From positions 91,271-155,270 of the forward strand of contig JAPOZO010000059.1 of assembly GCA_026706025.1 (NCBI GenBank): 64,000 bases of DNA, given 5' to 3'. Position numbers and translations under genes: made by a program. The notes below the pieces were generated by a model. It searched no databases and had not been told where the DNA came from. It saw only the letters and a list, made by a program, of their open reading frames with translations. Shown one piece after another: positions 27,307 through 37,088 of the stretch (its first letter is position 1; each line of letters begins with the position of its first letter). The DNA comes from Candidatus Poribacteria bacterium. GTDB lineage: Bacteria; Poribacteria; WGA-4E; WGA-3G.

Positions 27307-28806
27307 TTACAGGAACACAAGTGTTACAACCACAAAGAGCGGGAATAAGATTGCTACTGACCAGAGCATATACCCGAAGAAGCTTGGCATGCGGATACCG
27401 CTTTGTTCGGCGATGGCTTTCACCATGAAGTTCGGTGCGTTGCCGATATAGGTATTGGCCCCCATAAAAACTGCTCCGACGGAAATAGCCACCAACAATC
27501 TGACAAACTCTTGATGCGACTGATTCGCTAATTGATCATATGGCATAGACAAAATTTCCGGCACGATGGCTTCAGTGAGATGCAATTTTCCAAGTGCGGT
27601 ATTGAAGAATGTCAAATATGTTGGTGCGTTGTCCAAAAAACTCGACAAGACCCCGGTAATCCAGAAATAGTGGTAGGGTTGTTGCATAGCCCCAATTAAG
27701 CCTGCAAGGGCACCTTCCTCTCCTGCCTTTAGGATTGCCAATGCTGGAATGATTGTCATAAAAATTCCGGCGAAAACTTTTGCGACTTCTTCAATCGGCT
27801 CCCATGAAAATTCGTTGGATTGACGTAATTCGCCGCTGAAGGGTGTATATTTAAGTGACAGTAGCCCCATAACAACAATCAATGCTTCACGCGCGATATT
27901 TTGCCAATACACATGAACGCCAAGGATGTTGACTTCTCCCCACTTGAAAGTCCCGCTCATAAGAACGGCAGCGATGATACCGAACAGGAAGACGAGGTTG
28001 AAAAGGCCCTCTACGCGAACAGGTTCGTTGGTTCCATCGTCTGGTACCACGCCTCCTTCCCGTTTAAACATCAACGTATCAAATATAAAGAACAGAATAA
28101 GCAAAACCACGCTTATAAGTAACATGTGCGGAAATAATGCTGTAGTTGTCCAGAAGAACGGTACGCCGCGGAGGAACCCGAGGAATAGCGGCGGGTCTCC
28201 TATTGGCGTTAAAGAACCACCGATGTTACTTACGAGAAAGATGAAAAAGACAATTAGATGAACCTTATTCTTTCGATATGCATTTGCTCGGATTAAAGGA
28301 CGGATTAGGAGCATTGATGCGCCCGTAGTCCCGACCCATGATGCGATCACTGTGCCAATTAACAGTAAGAATGTATTGAGTATGGGTGTGCCACGCAACG
28401 TGCCACGTACGAGGATCCCACCTGCGACTGTAAACAATCCCCACAAAAGCAGGATGAACGGGATATAGTCTAACAGATAGATGTGCAGGATGTCGTAAAA
28501 AGCCGCGCCTCGGAAAGCAATGAGATATGGGATAGCGAAGGCTGATGCCCATACCAAAGACATTTTCCCCCCGTGGTGGACGAGAAAGTGCGAATCAAAC
28601 ACAAGAGGGAAGATCGCAATGGATAGCAAAATACCAACGAAAGGAATAATACTCCAGATAGGTAATTTCGCGCCATCTACGCCATGCCCGTGATGTGCGC
28701 CTTCGTCGCCGTGTGCGTCATCTGCCCCGAAGGCCTCCATTGAAACCGAAAGGGCAAGCCCAATAATTACACAAATAATCAGACAAGATACCAATTTGAA
28801 CTTCAC
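27307..28806 (-). CDS. Sodium:proton antiporter (NhaD/CitMHS-type) in the nuo cluster
   Basis: A 499-residue ion-transporter superfamily protein. A possible cleaved signal (ends near MEAFGA) is followed by a His/Asp-rich stretch (DDAHGDEGAHHGHG), then 11-12 membrane helices. The re-entrant motif SNIGGSLTPIGDPPLFLGFLRG is typical of NhaD/ArsB/CitM-like transporters, as is TFFNTALGKL. The start is GTG directly after the TAA of nuoM, so it is part of the operon. Its place between two antiporter-like subunits of complex I suggests Na+/H+ exchange linked to respiration. The citrate-transporter name used for some relatives is less likely here. Confidence 0.82.
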   Translation of the reverse strand: MKFKLVSCLIICVIIGLALSVSMEAFGADDAHGDEGAHHGHGVDGAKLPIWSIIPFVGILLSIAIFPLVFDSHFLVHHGGKMSLVWASAFAIPYLIAFRGAAFYDILHIYLLDYIPFILLLWGLFTVAGGILVRGTLRGTPILNTFLLLIGTVIASWVGTTGASMLLIRPLIRANAYRKNKVHLIVFFIFLVSNIGGSLTPIGDPPLFLGFLRGVPFFWTTTALFPHMLLISVVLLILFFIFDTLMFKREGGVVPDDGTNEPVRVEGLFNLVFLFGIIAAVLMSGTFKWGEVNILGVHVYWQNIAREALIVVMGLLSLKYTPFSGELRQSNEFSWEPIEEVAKVFAGIFMTIIPALAILKAGEEGALAGLIGAMQQPYHYFWITGVLSSFLDNAPTYLTFFNTALGKLHLTEAIVPEILSMPYDQLANQSHQEFVRLLVAISVGAVFMGANTYIGNAPNFMVKAIAEQSGIRMPSFFGYMLWSVAILFPLFVVVTLVFL

Positions 28807-30375
28807 TTACTTCGTCTCTGCCTCCTTTTGACGCTTTTCATGCTGTGTGTGCTGCGTTCCCTGTAGTGCGAGTTTCGGATCTCGCGGTCTCTGTTTTTCC
28901 AATTGTCCCATAGCAGGTTCCGTAGTCTGCACTTTCGTCACAACAATCCCTACAGATTTTTCCATTTTACTCAGGAAAGGCTTCGGGTAAACACCAATCC
29001 AGACGATGAACAGCAGAATCGGAAGCATTACGACGATTTCACGAGCGTTCAAGTCCGGTAGGTTTTCATTTGTTTTATCGAGTGTTCCAAACATCACCCG
29101 CTGGAACATCCAGAGCATATACACGGCAGCGAGGATCACACCTGCGGTAGCGAAAACGACGTGTACTTTAGAGAAAGCCCCCTCAACAAAACTGCCGAGC
29201 AGTATCATATATTCACCGACGAATCCGTTTAAACCCGGTAATCCAATCGATGACAAGGTTACAATCATAAAAATTACGGCGAAGATCGGCATCCGCTTTG
29301 ATAAGCCGCCGAAATCAACAATCATTCTGCTATGCCGTCGCTCATAAATCATGCCGACTAAAAGGAATAAAGCGCCTGTACTTAAGCCGTGATTAATCAT
29401 TTGCAACATGCTTCCCTGAAGCCCCGCGGCACTTTGTGAAAAGAGCCCTAACACGACAAAACCGAGGTGACTGACACTGGAGTATGCGACCAGTTTTTTG
29501 AGATCCGGCTGTACCATTGCCACCAATGCGCCATAGATGATACCGATGACAGCAAGTGTAACGATCAAGGGTGTAAACTTTTCTGCTGCATCAGGAAAGA
29601 GTGGCAGACAAAATCGGATGATTCCGTAGGTTCCCATCTTTAGTAGGACACCGGCAAGAATGACGCTTCCGACGGTCGGTGCCTCAACGTGTGCATCTGG
29701 AAGCCATGTATGGAATGGGAACAGCGGTACTTTAATAGCAAACGCGATAAAAAACGCGAGGAATAGTAGATCCGAATGTTCAAAGGGCCCACTTAGCGTT
29801 GTTAGGTCAAAACTATTACCGTTCTGAAAATAGAGTGCTAAAATCCCGACCAACATGAGTGCGCTGCCCGCCATCGTATAGAGAACGAACTTGATAGTCG
29901 CGTAGATCCGACGCTCTCCGCCCCAAATACCGATGAGGAAGTACATCGGAATCAGCATTGACTCCCAAAACACGAAGAAGAGGAACAGATCGAGGGAACA
30001 AAAAACCCCCAACATCCCCGTTTCGAGTGCGAGGAGCGACATCATAAAGCCGCTCAATCCTTTCTCAATCGAATCCCATGCGGCGAGAATACACACGGGT
30101 GTTAGGAATGTCGTCAGCAACACCAACCACAGCGAAATACCGTCGATGCCAATATGGTAGCTTATACCTAAGCTGGTAATCCAGTTTTCTTGCGTAACAT
30201 ATTGGAATGTGCCAGTATCTGCGTTAAACCCGGTGTAAAGCCCTAACGAGATAACAAAGGTGATAAGTCCAATGCCAAGTGCGATGCCTTTGACAGCGGT
30301 AGCTCCCAAGCCTCTGAGCAACGCAATTGCTATCACACCGAGCAGTGGTAAAAAAATGACTATTGAAAGTAACAA
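28807..30375 (-). CDS. nuoM: NADH-quinone oxidoreductase subunit M
   Basis: A 522-residue antiporter-like complex I subunit with about 14 helices. Motifs: FVFWESMLIPMYFLIGIWGGERR (conserved Glu), AFAIKVPLFPFHTWLPDAHVEAPT (conserved Lys), KLVAYSSVSHLGFVVLGL. The start is TTG with AAGGAGG five bases upstream. The charged C-terminal tail (about residues 480-522, rich in Lys, Glu and Gln) is longer than usual. It is followed immediately by the antiporter gene. Confidence 0.95.
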   Translation of the reverse strand: MLLSIVIFLPLLGVIAIALLRGLGATAVKGIALGIGLITFVISLGLYTGFNADTGTFQYVTQENWITSLGISYHIGIDGISLWLVLLTTFLTPVCILAAWDSIEKGLSGFMMSLLALETGMLGVFCSLDLFLFFVFWESMLIPMYFLIGIWGGERRIYATIKFVLYTMAGSALMLVGILALYFQNGNSFDLTTLSGPFEHSDLLFLAFFIAFAIKVPLFPFHTWLPDAHVEAPTVGSVILAGVLLKMGTYGIIRFCLPLFPDAAEKFTPLIVTLAVIGIIYGALVAMVQPDLKKLVAYSSVSHLGFVVLGLFSQSAAGLQGSMLQMINHGLSTGALFLLVGMIYERRHSRMIVDFGGLSKRMPIFAVIFMIVTLSSIGLPGLNGFVGEYMILLGSFVEGAFSKVHVVFATAGVILAAVYMLWMFQRVMFGTLDKTNENLPDLNAREIVVMLPILLFIVWIGVYPKPFLSKMEKSVGIVVTKVQTTEPAMGQLEKQRPRDPKLALQGTQHTQHEKRQKEAETK

Positions 30376-30432
30376 GGAACCCTCCTTGGAAATAGTTGTC
30401 AGTTGTCAATTAGCAGTTAGCAGAGGAATAGA

Positions 30433-30862
30433 TTACGTTCTGAAGAAATTCTTCCACCACCACCTTTCACCTTGGAGCCAAGAACGTCTACGGTTTTCTG
30501 CTTGCTGAGCCAATTGTCGGCGGCGTTTTGCAAACTCGTCCTGAGGCATTTTGTTCTGCCACCAAGCTTTCATCTTACGATTAAACTTTGATACTTCCTC
30601 AGATGACCGCTCACAGTTGTCCAGAATCCATGCCCCCAATTTAACATCATGGTCAATCCGCACTGCGGCTTCCTGAAAAGCTTCCGCTGAAATGCTGAGA
30701 AAGGCTAAAATTGCTGTATCTTGTTCAGAATCAGCACCGTATTTATAGCTTCCGATTTCTCCAGCGTGGGCAGCGCGCTTTATCTGTCAATCTTGCGACC
30801 CCGCAGATGCCTGCAACCTCTTTGCTGAGAAGATCCCGTGGTCGAAAATTATTCTGCTTCAT
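30433..30862 (-). pseudogene. DUF5069-like gene broken by a one-base frameshift
   Basis: An ATG at 30862 with GGAGG upstream opens MKQNNFRPRDLLSKEVAGICGVARLTDKAR, then runs into a stop. Removing one base near 30772 joins it to a second frame that continues AHAGEIGSYKYGADSEQDTAILAFLSIS and ends at 30433, giving about 142 residues. The rebuilt text fits DUF5069 (TDKARA, GxYxYGxDS, ILAFLxIS, EEVSKFNRKM). The downstream half alone is a 76-residue open frame. The gene lies between nuoL and nuoM on the same strand. Either a true frameshift mutation or a sequencing error in the GCGCGCTGCCC run could explain it. Function unknown. Confidence 0.65.
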
Positions 30863-30863
30863 C

Positions 30864-31043
30864 TGCTTCCTCCATCACGGATTGTCTAATTTTCCGAATC
30901 TTCTTTTTCAAGTCCGGTGCCCCTTCCGAGTAACGGGTGGGAAGGAAACCTCGGCTTTCGGTTCCAAACGGCACCTACCGGGCCTGGAGATCTAAAATCA
31001 ACACAAGAAATTTATATGACACGAGCACCTACTACCCATTGAC
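30864..31043. repeat. Spacer with CCTACCGGGCCTGG repeat
   Basis: Between nuoL and the broken DUF5069 gene, positions about 30930-30990 carry a diverged copy of the repeat also found near 255-282 and 44131-44163. In those copies GGTTAGGAAACC is followed by CCTACCGGGCCTGG. No gene is visible. Confidence 0.6.
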
Positions 31044-32942
31044 TTAAGCGAAAAATAGGTAATATGCGAGAAATATCACAATTCCGAGAACCATCGAAAC
31101 AATATAGACTTGGACGAGACCGGTTTGGAGTCGCCGCAACAATCCACCGAGGAACCGGATAATAGCAGCCACACCGTTGACAATTCCGTCAATAATGCCG
31201 TTATCCACCAGTTTCCATAACAGAAAATGGGAGCCGTTTTTAACGGGTTGCACGATGAGTGCGTTGTATACCTCATCAATATAGTACTTGTTCGCGAGCA
31301 GTTTATGTAATGCCCCGGTAGGTTCATCGGACGGGACTCGTTTGCTATAACGCGTCCATGCGAAGGCAATACCCGCCAAACCGACAACCGATGAAATTAC
31401 CATAAACAAAACGACATTGCCTGATGCTTCACCGTGTGCTTCCGAGGCAAACCCTTCAACCGATTTTGTGAAGTGGTGGAACCAACTTTCATGTCCACCC
31501 CAACCTAATAATAAGCCGATCAGGGCAGAGGGGATCGCCAGAATCGCTAACGGCACCCACATAACAGATGGTGATTCGTGCAGATGTGAAGCAACTTCGG
31601 GTTCAACGCGAGATTCGCCATAAAACGTCACGAAGATGAGACGGAACATATAAAAGGCTGTCAGGAATGCTGTGACTAACCCGATCCCGTAAATTAACGG
31701 GGAACTTCCCCACGCGCTGTGTAGGATTTCGTCTTTGCTCCAGAAACCACTCAGAAACGGAAACCCGGCAATGGCAAGGGCACCCACTAAAAAGGTCCAG
31801 TGCGTAATCGGCATCTTCGATTTTAATCCGCCCATCTTCCGCATATCCAACTCATTCGCCATAGCATGCATCACACTACCGGCGGTTAGGAACATCAGTC
31901 CCTTAAAGAAGGCGTGGGTTACCAAATGGAAGATTCCAGAAGCATAAGCCCCGACACCAACACCGAGGAACATGTATCCGAGTTGGCTGACAGTAGAATA
32001 CGCAAGGATGCGTTTGATGTCGTTCTGTGTGAGTGCAATTGTAGCGGCAAAGAGTGCCGTTAAAACGCCGATCCATGCGACGATTTCCCCCGTATGGGCA
32101 ATGTTATAAAGGACAGCGGAACGCGCTATCATATACACACCAGCTGTTACCATCGTCGCAGCGTGAATCAAGGCACTGACAGGTGTGGGACCCTCCATCG
32201 CATCGGGGAGCCATACATAGAGCGGGATTTGTGCCGATTTACCTATTGCCCCAACAAAGAGTAGCAATGTCGCCACCACGAGGGTGCTGGCACCAAAAAC
32301 CTTCTGAAAATTATCTGCCTCGGCGGCATCAAATATAGTCCCAAAATCAAGGGTTCCGAACGCCGCAAATAAGGTGAACATTCCAAGCAGGAAACCGAAA
32401 TCGCCAATTCGGTTCACGATGAATGCCTTTTTCCCAGCATCCGTCGCCGACTGTTTGTCATACCAGAACCCGATCAACAGATAAGAGCAGAGCCCAACGC
32501 CTTCCCACCCGACAAACATCATCAGGTAGTTGTTACCGAGGACGAGGATGAGCATTGCGAAAACAAACAGGTTCAGGTAGGCAAAATAGCGTGTATAGCC
32601 TTCATCGCCGTGCATGTAGCCGATCGAATAGACGTGGATGAGGAAACCGACACCTGTAATAACCAACAACATTACTGCTGTTAGGGCATCCACGCGGAAT
32701 CCGATATTGAAAGCGAACCCTTCGCCTGCAATCCATTCATATAATGTTTCATCAAGCGGGGCAGCACCGCCGTTCAAACTGGTAAAGGCGATAATTGAAC
32801 AGACTAAGGAGACCAGCACCGCAAGCGCGCCTATCGATCCGCTGAGTTTCTCGTTACCTTTTAGCCATTTTCCGAATAACCCGTTAATCAGAAACCCAAC
32901 AAGGGGGGCAACTAACAGGACAACAATTAATTCTTTCGACAT
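31044..32942 (-). CDS. nuoL: NADH-quinone oxidoreductase subunit L
   Basis: A 632-residue complex I subunit with about 16 helices including the long lateral helix. I start it at the ATG at 32942 (MSKELIVVLLVAPLVGFLING); an earlier in-frame opening at 32993 reads through a repeat and adds 17 unrelated residues. Motifs: LMMFVGWEGVGLCSYLLIGFWY, SAQIPLYVWLPDAMEGPTPVSALIHAATMVTAGVY, ILAYSTVSQLGYMF. It lies downstream of nuoK after a spacer with a dispersed repeat. Confidence 0.94.
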   Translation of the reverse strand: MSKELIVVLLVAPLVGFLINGLFGKWLKGNEKLSGSIGALAVLVSLVCSIIAFTSLNGGAAPLDETLYEWIAGEGFAFNIGFRVDALTAVMLLVITGVGFLIHVYSIGYMHGDEGYTRYFAYLNLFVFAMLILVLGNNYLMMFVGWEGVGLCSYLLIGFWYDKQSATDAGKKAFIVNRIGDFGFLLGMFTLFAAFGTLDFGTIFDAAEADNFQKVFGASTLVVATLLLFVGAIGKSAQIPLYVWLPDAMEGPTPVSALIHAATMVTAGVYMIARSAVLYNIAHTGEIVAWIGVLTALFAATIALTQNDIKRILAYSTVSQLGYMFLGVGVGAYASGIFHLVTHAFFKGLMFLTAGSVMHAMANELDMRKMGGLKSKMPITHWTFLVGALAIAGFPFLSGFWSKDEILHSAWGSSPLIYGIGLVTAFLTAFYMFRLIFVTFYGESRVEPEVASHLHESPSVMWVPLAILAIPSALIGLLLGWGGHESWFHHFTKSVEGFASEAHGEASGNVVLFMVISSVVGLAGIAFAWTRYSKRVPSDEPTGALHKLLANKYYIDEVYNALIVQPVKNGSHFLLWKLVDNGIIDGIVNGVAAIIRFLGGLLRRLQTGLVQVYIVSMVLGIVIFLAYYLFFA

Positions 32943-33131
32943 AATTTTAACGATTGAGTTTTCGCTCCCTTTTGGCGTAAGCTTGCAAGCCAAAACTTGC
33001 TGTTAAAAGCTCCGTTGTCAAAATCGGGTTTTTGCTCCATTTCAACAACGTTAGTTACGATTAAATTGTTCTAAAGAACAAGTGAATAGGAACGGTCGTT
33101 TTACATATAGTGACCAAATCAAAAATCCTTG

Positions 33132-33431
33132 CTAACCTTTTAATGAATTAACTTCGTCCACGTTAATTGTCTGCCGATGCTTGAAAACACTAACAATAAT
33201 TGCAAGACCGATAGCAACCTCAGCAGCAGCGACGGTCATTACAAAGAAAACAAACACCTGTCCGGTTGCCTCGCCGAGACTACGGCTGATTGCCACAAAG
33301 GCAAGGTTCGCCGCATTCAGCATCAATTCAATACACATAAAGATGATAATAGCGTTCCTGCGAATGAGCACCCCGATGACTCCGGTTGTGAAAAGGAGTG
33401 CGCTTAAAACAAGGTAATATTCTAATGCCAT
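33132..33431 (-). CDS. nuoK: NADH-quinone oxidoreductase subunit K
   Basis: A 99-residue three-helix complex I subunit of normal length. It has the conserved Glu-containing [17 protein letters not shown] and the second Glu region [19 protein letters not shown]. It follows nuoJ after a 110-base repeat element. Confidence 0.95.
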   Translation of the reverse strand: MALEYYLVLSALLFTTGVIGVLIRRNAIIIFMCIELMLNAANLAFVAISRSLGEATGQVFVFFVMTVAAAEVAIGLAIIVSVFKHRQTINVDEVNSLKG

Positions 33432-33541
33432 AAATAGTTGTCAGTTGTCAGTTGTCAGTTGTCAGTTGTCAGTTAAAGAGGATTGTGATATAACCAAGGC
33501 ACCTCTTACCTGATAACTGATAACCGATAACTGTTAACTAC
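33432..33541. repeat. CAGTTGTCAG-type repeat element between nuoJ and nuoK
   Basis: It begins with the ten-base word GTTGTCAGTT repeated four times, then about 45 bases, then ACTGATAACCGATAACTG. The arms are inverted, and a hairpin in the nuo mRNA is possible. Confidence 0.75.
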
Positions 33542-33544
33542 TCC

Positions 33545-34072
33545 TTAGTTTTCTTCTTGGTTTCCACGTTTTACCAAGACAATAACACCAATCAATGCCG
33601 CCAGCAAAATAAGTGAGGTAACCTCAAAAGGTAAGAGGTACTTGCTGAACAAGAGCTCGCCAATTTGATAAGTGGTTGTCGTCACCGATTCCGTAGCGGG
33701 TTCTGCGGATGCCACCGCTGTATCGTTCAGAGCATTTACTGCGATATAGATGCCTTCGGCAGCAAAGAGGATGCCTAAGATGATTGCGAACGCTTTCAGT
33801 TTGCCTGACATTGCGCCTTTCACTGAAAGCGTTCCAAGGTTCAGGAGCATAATCACGAACAGGAAAAGCACCATAATGGCACCTGCATAGACAATTACCT
33901 GTGCAGCTGCAACGAAGTGCGCGCCTAATAACACAAACAGTCCTGCCTGTGCGAAAAACGTTATGATAAGCGAGAGCGCGCTATAAATCGGATGTCGAAA
34001 CGAGATAACGGCAATCGCACCAATCAGCGCGACAGCCCCAAAGAGAATAAATAGAATCTGTTCTGGATTCAT
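33545..34072 (-). CDS. nuoJ: NADH-quinone oxidoreductase subunit J
   Basis: A 175-residue five-helix complex I subunit. The N terminus MNPEQILFILFGAVALIGAIAVISFRHPIYSALSL and the central QVIVYAGAIMVLFLFVIMLLNLG are typical. The C terminus is FEVTSLILLAALIGVIVLVKR. AGGAGG lies 8 bases before the ATG. Only 10 bases separate it from nuoH, where nuoI is normally found. Confidence 0.94.
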   Translation of the reverse strand: MNPEQILFILFGAVALIGAIAVISFRHPIYSALSLIITFFAQAGLFVLLGAHFVAAAQVIVYAGAIMVLFLFVIMLLNLGTLSVKGAMSGKLKAFAIILGILFAAEGIYIAVNALNDTAVASAEPATESVTTTTYQIGELLFSKYLLPFEVTSLILLAALIGVIVLVKRGNQEEN

Positions 34073-34082
34073 TCGCGTCCTC

Positions 34083-35273
34083 CTACTCTATAGCGTCTAA
34101 TGCGCTGGGTGTAACGTGCTGGTCGTTATTCCGTATTGCTGGTTCAGGTGTTTTGTTCATAACCAGCAGCCCTGCCACAATCGATACAACAATAAACGCC
34201 GCAACGACATTGCCAATCCCGACAACCAAACGAGAGCCTGTCATTATCCATAGGGTACCGGTTACGACGATGGAAGTCAATGCGACGGGTAACAGAAATT
34301 TCCAACCGAAGTTCATGAGCTGATCGTATCGGAATCGTGGGAGTGTCCAGCGTACCCAGATAAACACGAAAAGGAAAATGGCTGTTTTGACGAAGAAGAT
34401 ACCAAACGAGATAAGCCCGCTCCATACGGGACCGCCGACATTTTCTAAGCCGAAGAAATGCCACCCTCCCAAGAAGAGGGTCACCGTCACAGCGGAGCCG
34501 ACAATCATGTTCATGTATTCCGCCATAAAAAACATCGCGAATTTCATGCTGCTGTATTCGGTGTGATACCCTGCGACGAGTTCCTGCTCGGCTTCTGCGA
34601 GGTCAAAAGGTAAGCGATTCGTTTCCGCATACATCGCAGTTGTAAACGCGAGAAACGCGGGGAAGTGAATGAGGAAGTTCCATTGCCACGGATATGCGCC
34701 TTGTTCTATGGCGATCGCCCGAAGACTGAGCGAACTTGTCAGCATCAGGATGCCGATGATTCCGAGTCCGAGTGTTAGTTCGTAACTAATCATCTGCGCC
34801 GATGAACGTAAACCGCCTAAAAGCGAATACTTGTTATTCGATGCCCAGGCCCCGAGTACAACGCCGTAAACACCGAGAGACGTAATCGCTAAGATATATA
34901 GAATCCCTATATTGATGTCCGCAATCTGGAGCGGTATCTCGTAGCCAAACAGTGTGATAGCACTCCCAAATGGTACGACAGCAACCGTAATAAGTGCTGG
35001 AACTAATAGCATCGCGGGTGCGAGTACGTAAAGCGGCTTATCCACATGATCCGGGATGAGATCTTCCTTAAACAGGAACTTAAGCCCATCTGCGACAGGT
35101 TGGAGCAGCCCTTGCGGCCCCACACGATTCGGTCCCAATCGATCCTGCATCCATCCGCTCACCCGGCGTTCCGACCAGATCATTAACATCACACCTATAA
35201 GCAACATGTGGACAATGATGAGAATTTTAACAACAGAACTGAGGATTAAAACGAGAAGCGGCATATTCTCCAT
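34083..35273 (-). CDS. nuoH: NADH-quinone oxidoreductase subunit H
   Basis: A 396-residue eight-helix subunit at the quinone-binding junction of complex I. Motifs: [39 protein letters not shown] near the N terminus, [30 protein letters not shown] in the middle, [22 protein letters not shown]-like sequence near the C terminus. GGAG precedes the ATG. The C-terminal tail (about 40 residues after the last helix) is slightly longer than usual. Confidence 0.96.
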   Translation of the reverse strand: [396 protein letters not shown]

Positions 35274-35310
35274 AGTTTCTCCTTCTTGATAGCTTCTAAA
35301 GGCTACAGGC

Positions 35311-36960
35311 TTAAGCTAACTTAATTCCCGCATCCCCAATATTTTGATGTGTTGCGTCCGCATAGCCTTGCACACTCTCTGCAATTGCTATAGCAATTTC
35401 ACCAGAGAAACGATAGTTCATCTCACCGCCTAACTGGTTAGCAAGTTGCTGTGTGATCTCCCAGTCCACACGTGCTTCGCCCGGCGGATCAATCGTCTTA
35501 CGAATTCGTTGTACCCAGCCCGTTGAATTGGTGAAGGTCCCGTCTTTCTCAGCGAAAGTTGTTCCCGGCAACACCACATCGGCCAATTGCGTAACCTCTG
35601 ACGGCAAAACGTCTTGCACGATAAGGAACTCAACACTTTCTAAAGCGGCTTTCTCTGACTCCTCAAGCGGACGTTCTGGAGCCCCGCTAACGAGATAGAC
35701 GACTTTCGCGCCTGAGATCTTCTCCCAAAGTGCATCGCCTTCCAAAACAACGTTCCCGTTCGCAGAACCGAGTATCGTTCGCGCCCCTGCCGTATTCGGA
35801 TTCTTGTCGGCTTCAATTGTAAATTGTGGGAATTTATGTTCTTCACCGAGTAACTGCCCGAAGAGTCCTAACTGCGTTGTCTGCAGCACGTCGTGTGCGA
35901 ACTGCTGTAAAACGTAGTTGTCTTCATTTGTGGCTTGTGCAGAACCGATAACAACAATGTCCTCAGCCTCTATTTCCGATAACTGCTCCTGAATCACGGT
36001 TAGCGCATCCGCCCAATGTGTTGGTGTAAGTTCGTCATCCACGCGTTTCAGCGGAAGTTGGAGGCGATCATCGCTGTTCACATAGTGATACCCAAGACGA
36101 CCGTCGTCACACATCCAATGTTGGTTAATATCCTCATGGAAGCGCGGCTTGAGTCTGTAAACACCATCGGCTTTATATTCTACGGTGATATTACAACCGA
36201 CACTGCATCCTGAGCAGACACTGTTCGCCTTCTCCATAAACCATGGACGCGACTTGAACAAGAAGTCCTTGCTAATCAATGCGCCGACGGGACAGATGTC
36301 AACAACATTTCCTGCGAGTTTATTATCAAGTAGCTGAATGGGAGTTCCCTCGTGGCTTCTCGGAATATCAATTTCATCGTGGGAACCGCGGTTAATTAAG
36401 CCTAATTCACCGGTTCCGGAAACCTCGTCGGCAAATCGGATACACCGAGTGCAGACGACACAACGCGTTGAATAGAGCAGGACATCGGGTCCGAGGTCTT
36501 TTTTGGGTGGAACATTTTTGACTTCAAGGTAGCGACTCTTATCGCTTCCGTGCCGATAGGAGTAGTCCTGCAAATCGCATTCGCCAGCCTGATCACAGAC
36601 GGGGCAATCCAGCGGATGATGCACAAGCAGGAACTCCAGTATGTCCTCGCGTGCCTTTTTGACGCGCGGGCTGTCTGTGTAGACGATAAAGTCGTACTTC
36701 CCGTCAAGTTTCCTATCTGGCGGTGCTGTTCTTAACACCGTCGTGCATCCGGTTGCGAGCTGCCGGTCCGGGACGATCGCGCCAGCGGGTGGGAAGAACA
36801 CGTGTGGCTCAACGAGGCACATCCTGCAATTTGCGGGACGGGTCAATCCAGGATGATAACAGTAGTGAGGCACTTCAATACCGTGTTGCCTTGCTGCCTC
36901 GACTACATTCGTTCCATCTTCAACCTCTATCTCAAGGTCATTCAATTTAACAAATGCCAT
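35311..36960 (-). CDS. nuoG: NADH-quinone oxidoreductase subunit G, short form
   Basis: A 549-residue iron-sulfur subunit. It has the N-terminal [2Fe-2S] ligands (HYCYHPG, CRMC, C in GCTTV), the His-Cys3 motif HHPLDCPVCDQAGECDLQ, the ferredoxin-like CVVCTRCIRF with CPVGAL, and a further cluster motif CSGCSVGC (N7 type). The molybdopterin-like C-terminal domain is present but reduced; the protein is shorter than the roughly 780-900 residues of Thermus or E. coli NuoG. It takes electrons from NuoEF toward NuoI/B. Confidence 0.92.
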   Translation of the reverse strand: MAFVKLNDLEIEVEDGTNVVEAARQHGIEVPHYCYHPGLTRPANCRMCLVEPHVFFPPAGAIVPDRQLATGCTTVLRTAPPDRKLDGKYDFIVYTDSPRVKKAREDILEFLLVHHPLDCPVCDQAGECDLQDYSYRHGSDKSRYLEVKNVPPKKDLGPDVLLYSTRCVVCTRCIRFADEVSGTGELGLINRGSHDEIDIPRSHEGTPIQLLDNKLAGNVVDICPVGALISKDFLFKSRPWFMEKANSVCSGCSVGCNITVEYKADGVYRLKPRFHEDINQHWMCDDGRLGYHYVNSDDRLQLPLKRVDDELTPTHWADALTVIQEQLSEIEAEDIVVIGSAQATNEDNYVLQQFAHDVLQTTQLGLFGQLLGEEHKFPQFTIEADKNPNTAGARTILGSANGNVVLEGDALWEKISGAKVVYLVSGAPERPLEESEKAALESVEFLIVQDVLPSEVTQLADVVLPGTTFAEKDGTFTNSTGWVQRIRKTIDPPGEARVDWEITQQLANQLGGEMNYRFSGEIAIAIAESVQGYADATHQNIGDAGIKLA

Positions 36961-36974
36961 ATTTTTAACTTTCC

Positions 36975-37080
36975 TTGGGAATGGTTATCAGTTTTCAGTT
37001 GTCAGTTATCGGTTAAGAGGTTTTCGTTTAACAAAGGTTTCCTCCTGTAACCGAGAACCGACAACCGACAACCATTAAGA
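36975..37080. repeat. CAGTTATCGG-type repeat element between nuoF and nuoG
   Basis: The left arm is GGTTATCAGTTTTCAGTTGT and the right arm ends GAGAACCGACAACCGACAAC, with AAGAGG and its complement inside. It belongs to the same family as the elements at the other nuo junctions. Confidence 0.7.
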
Positions 37081-37088
37081 AATCAGTC

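Noticed and set aside
34073..34082. nuoI hidden or fused to a neighbour
   Set aside because: Only 10 bases separate nuoH and nuoJ, and no subunit in the window carries an extra twin CxxCxxCxxxCP motif; the Cys motifs of NuoG are its usual ones.
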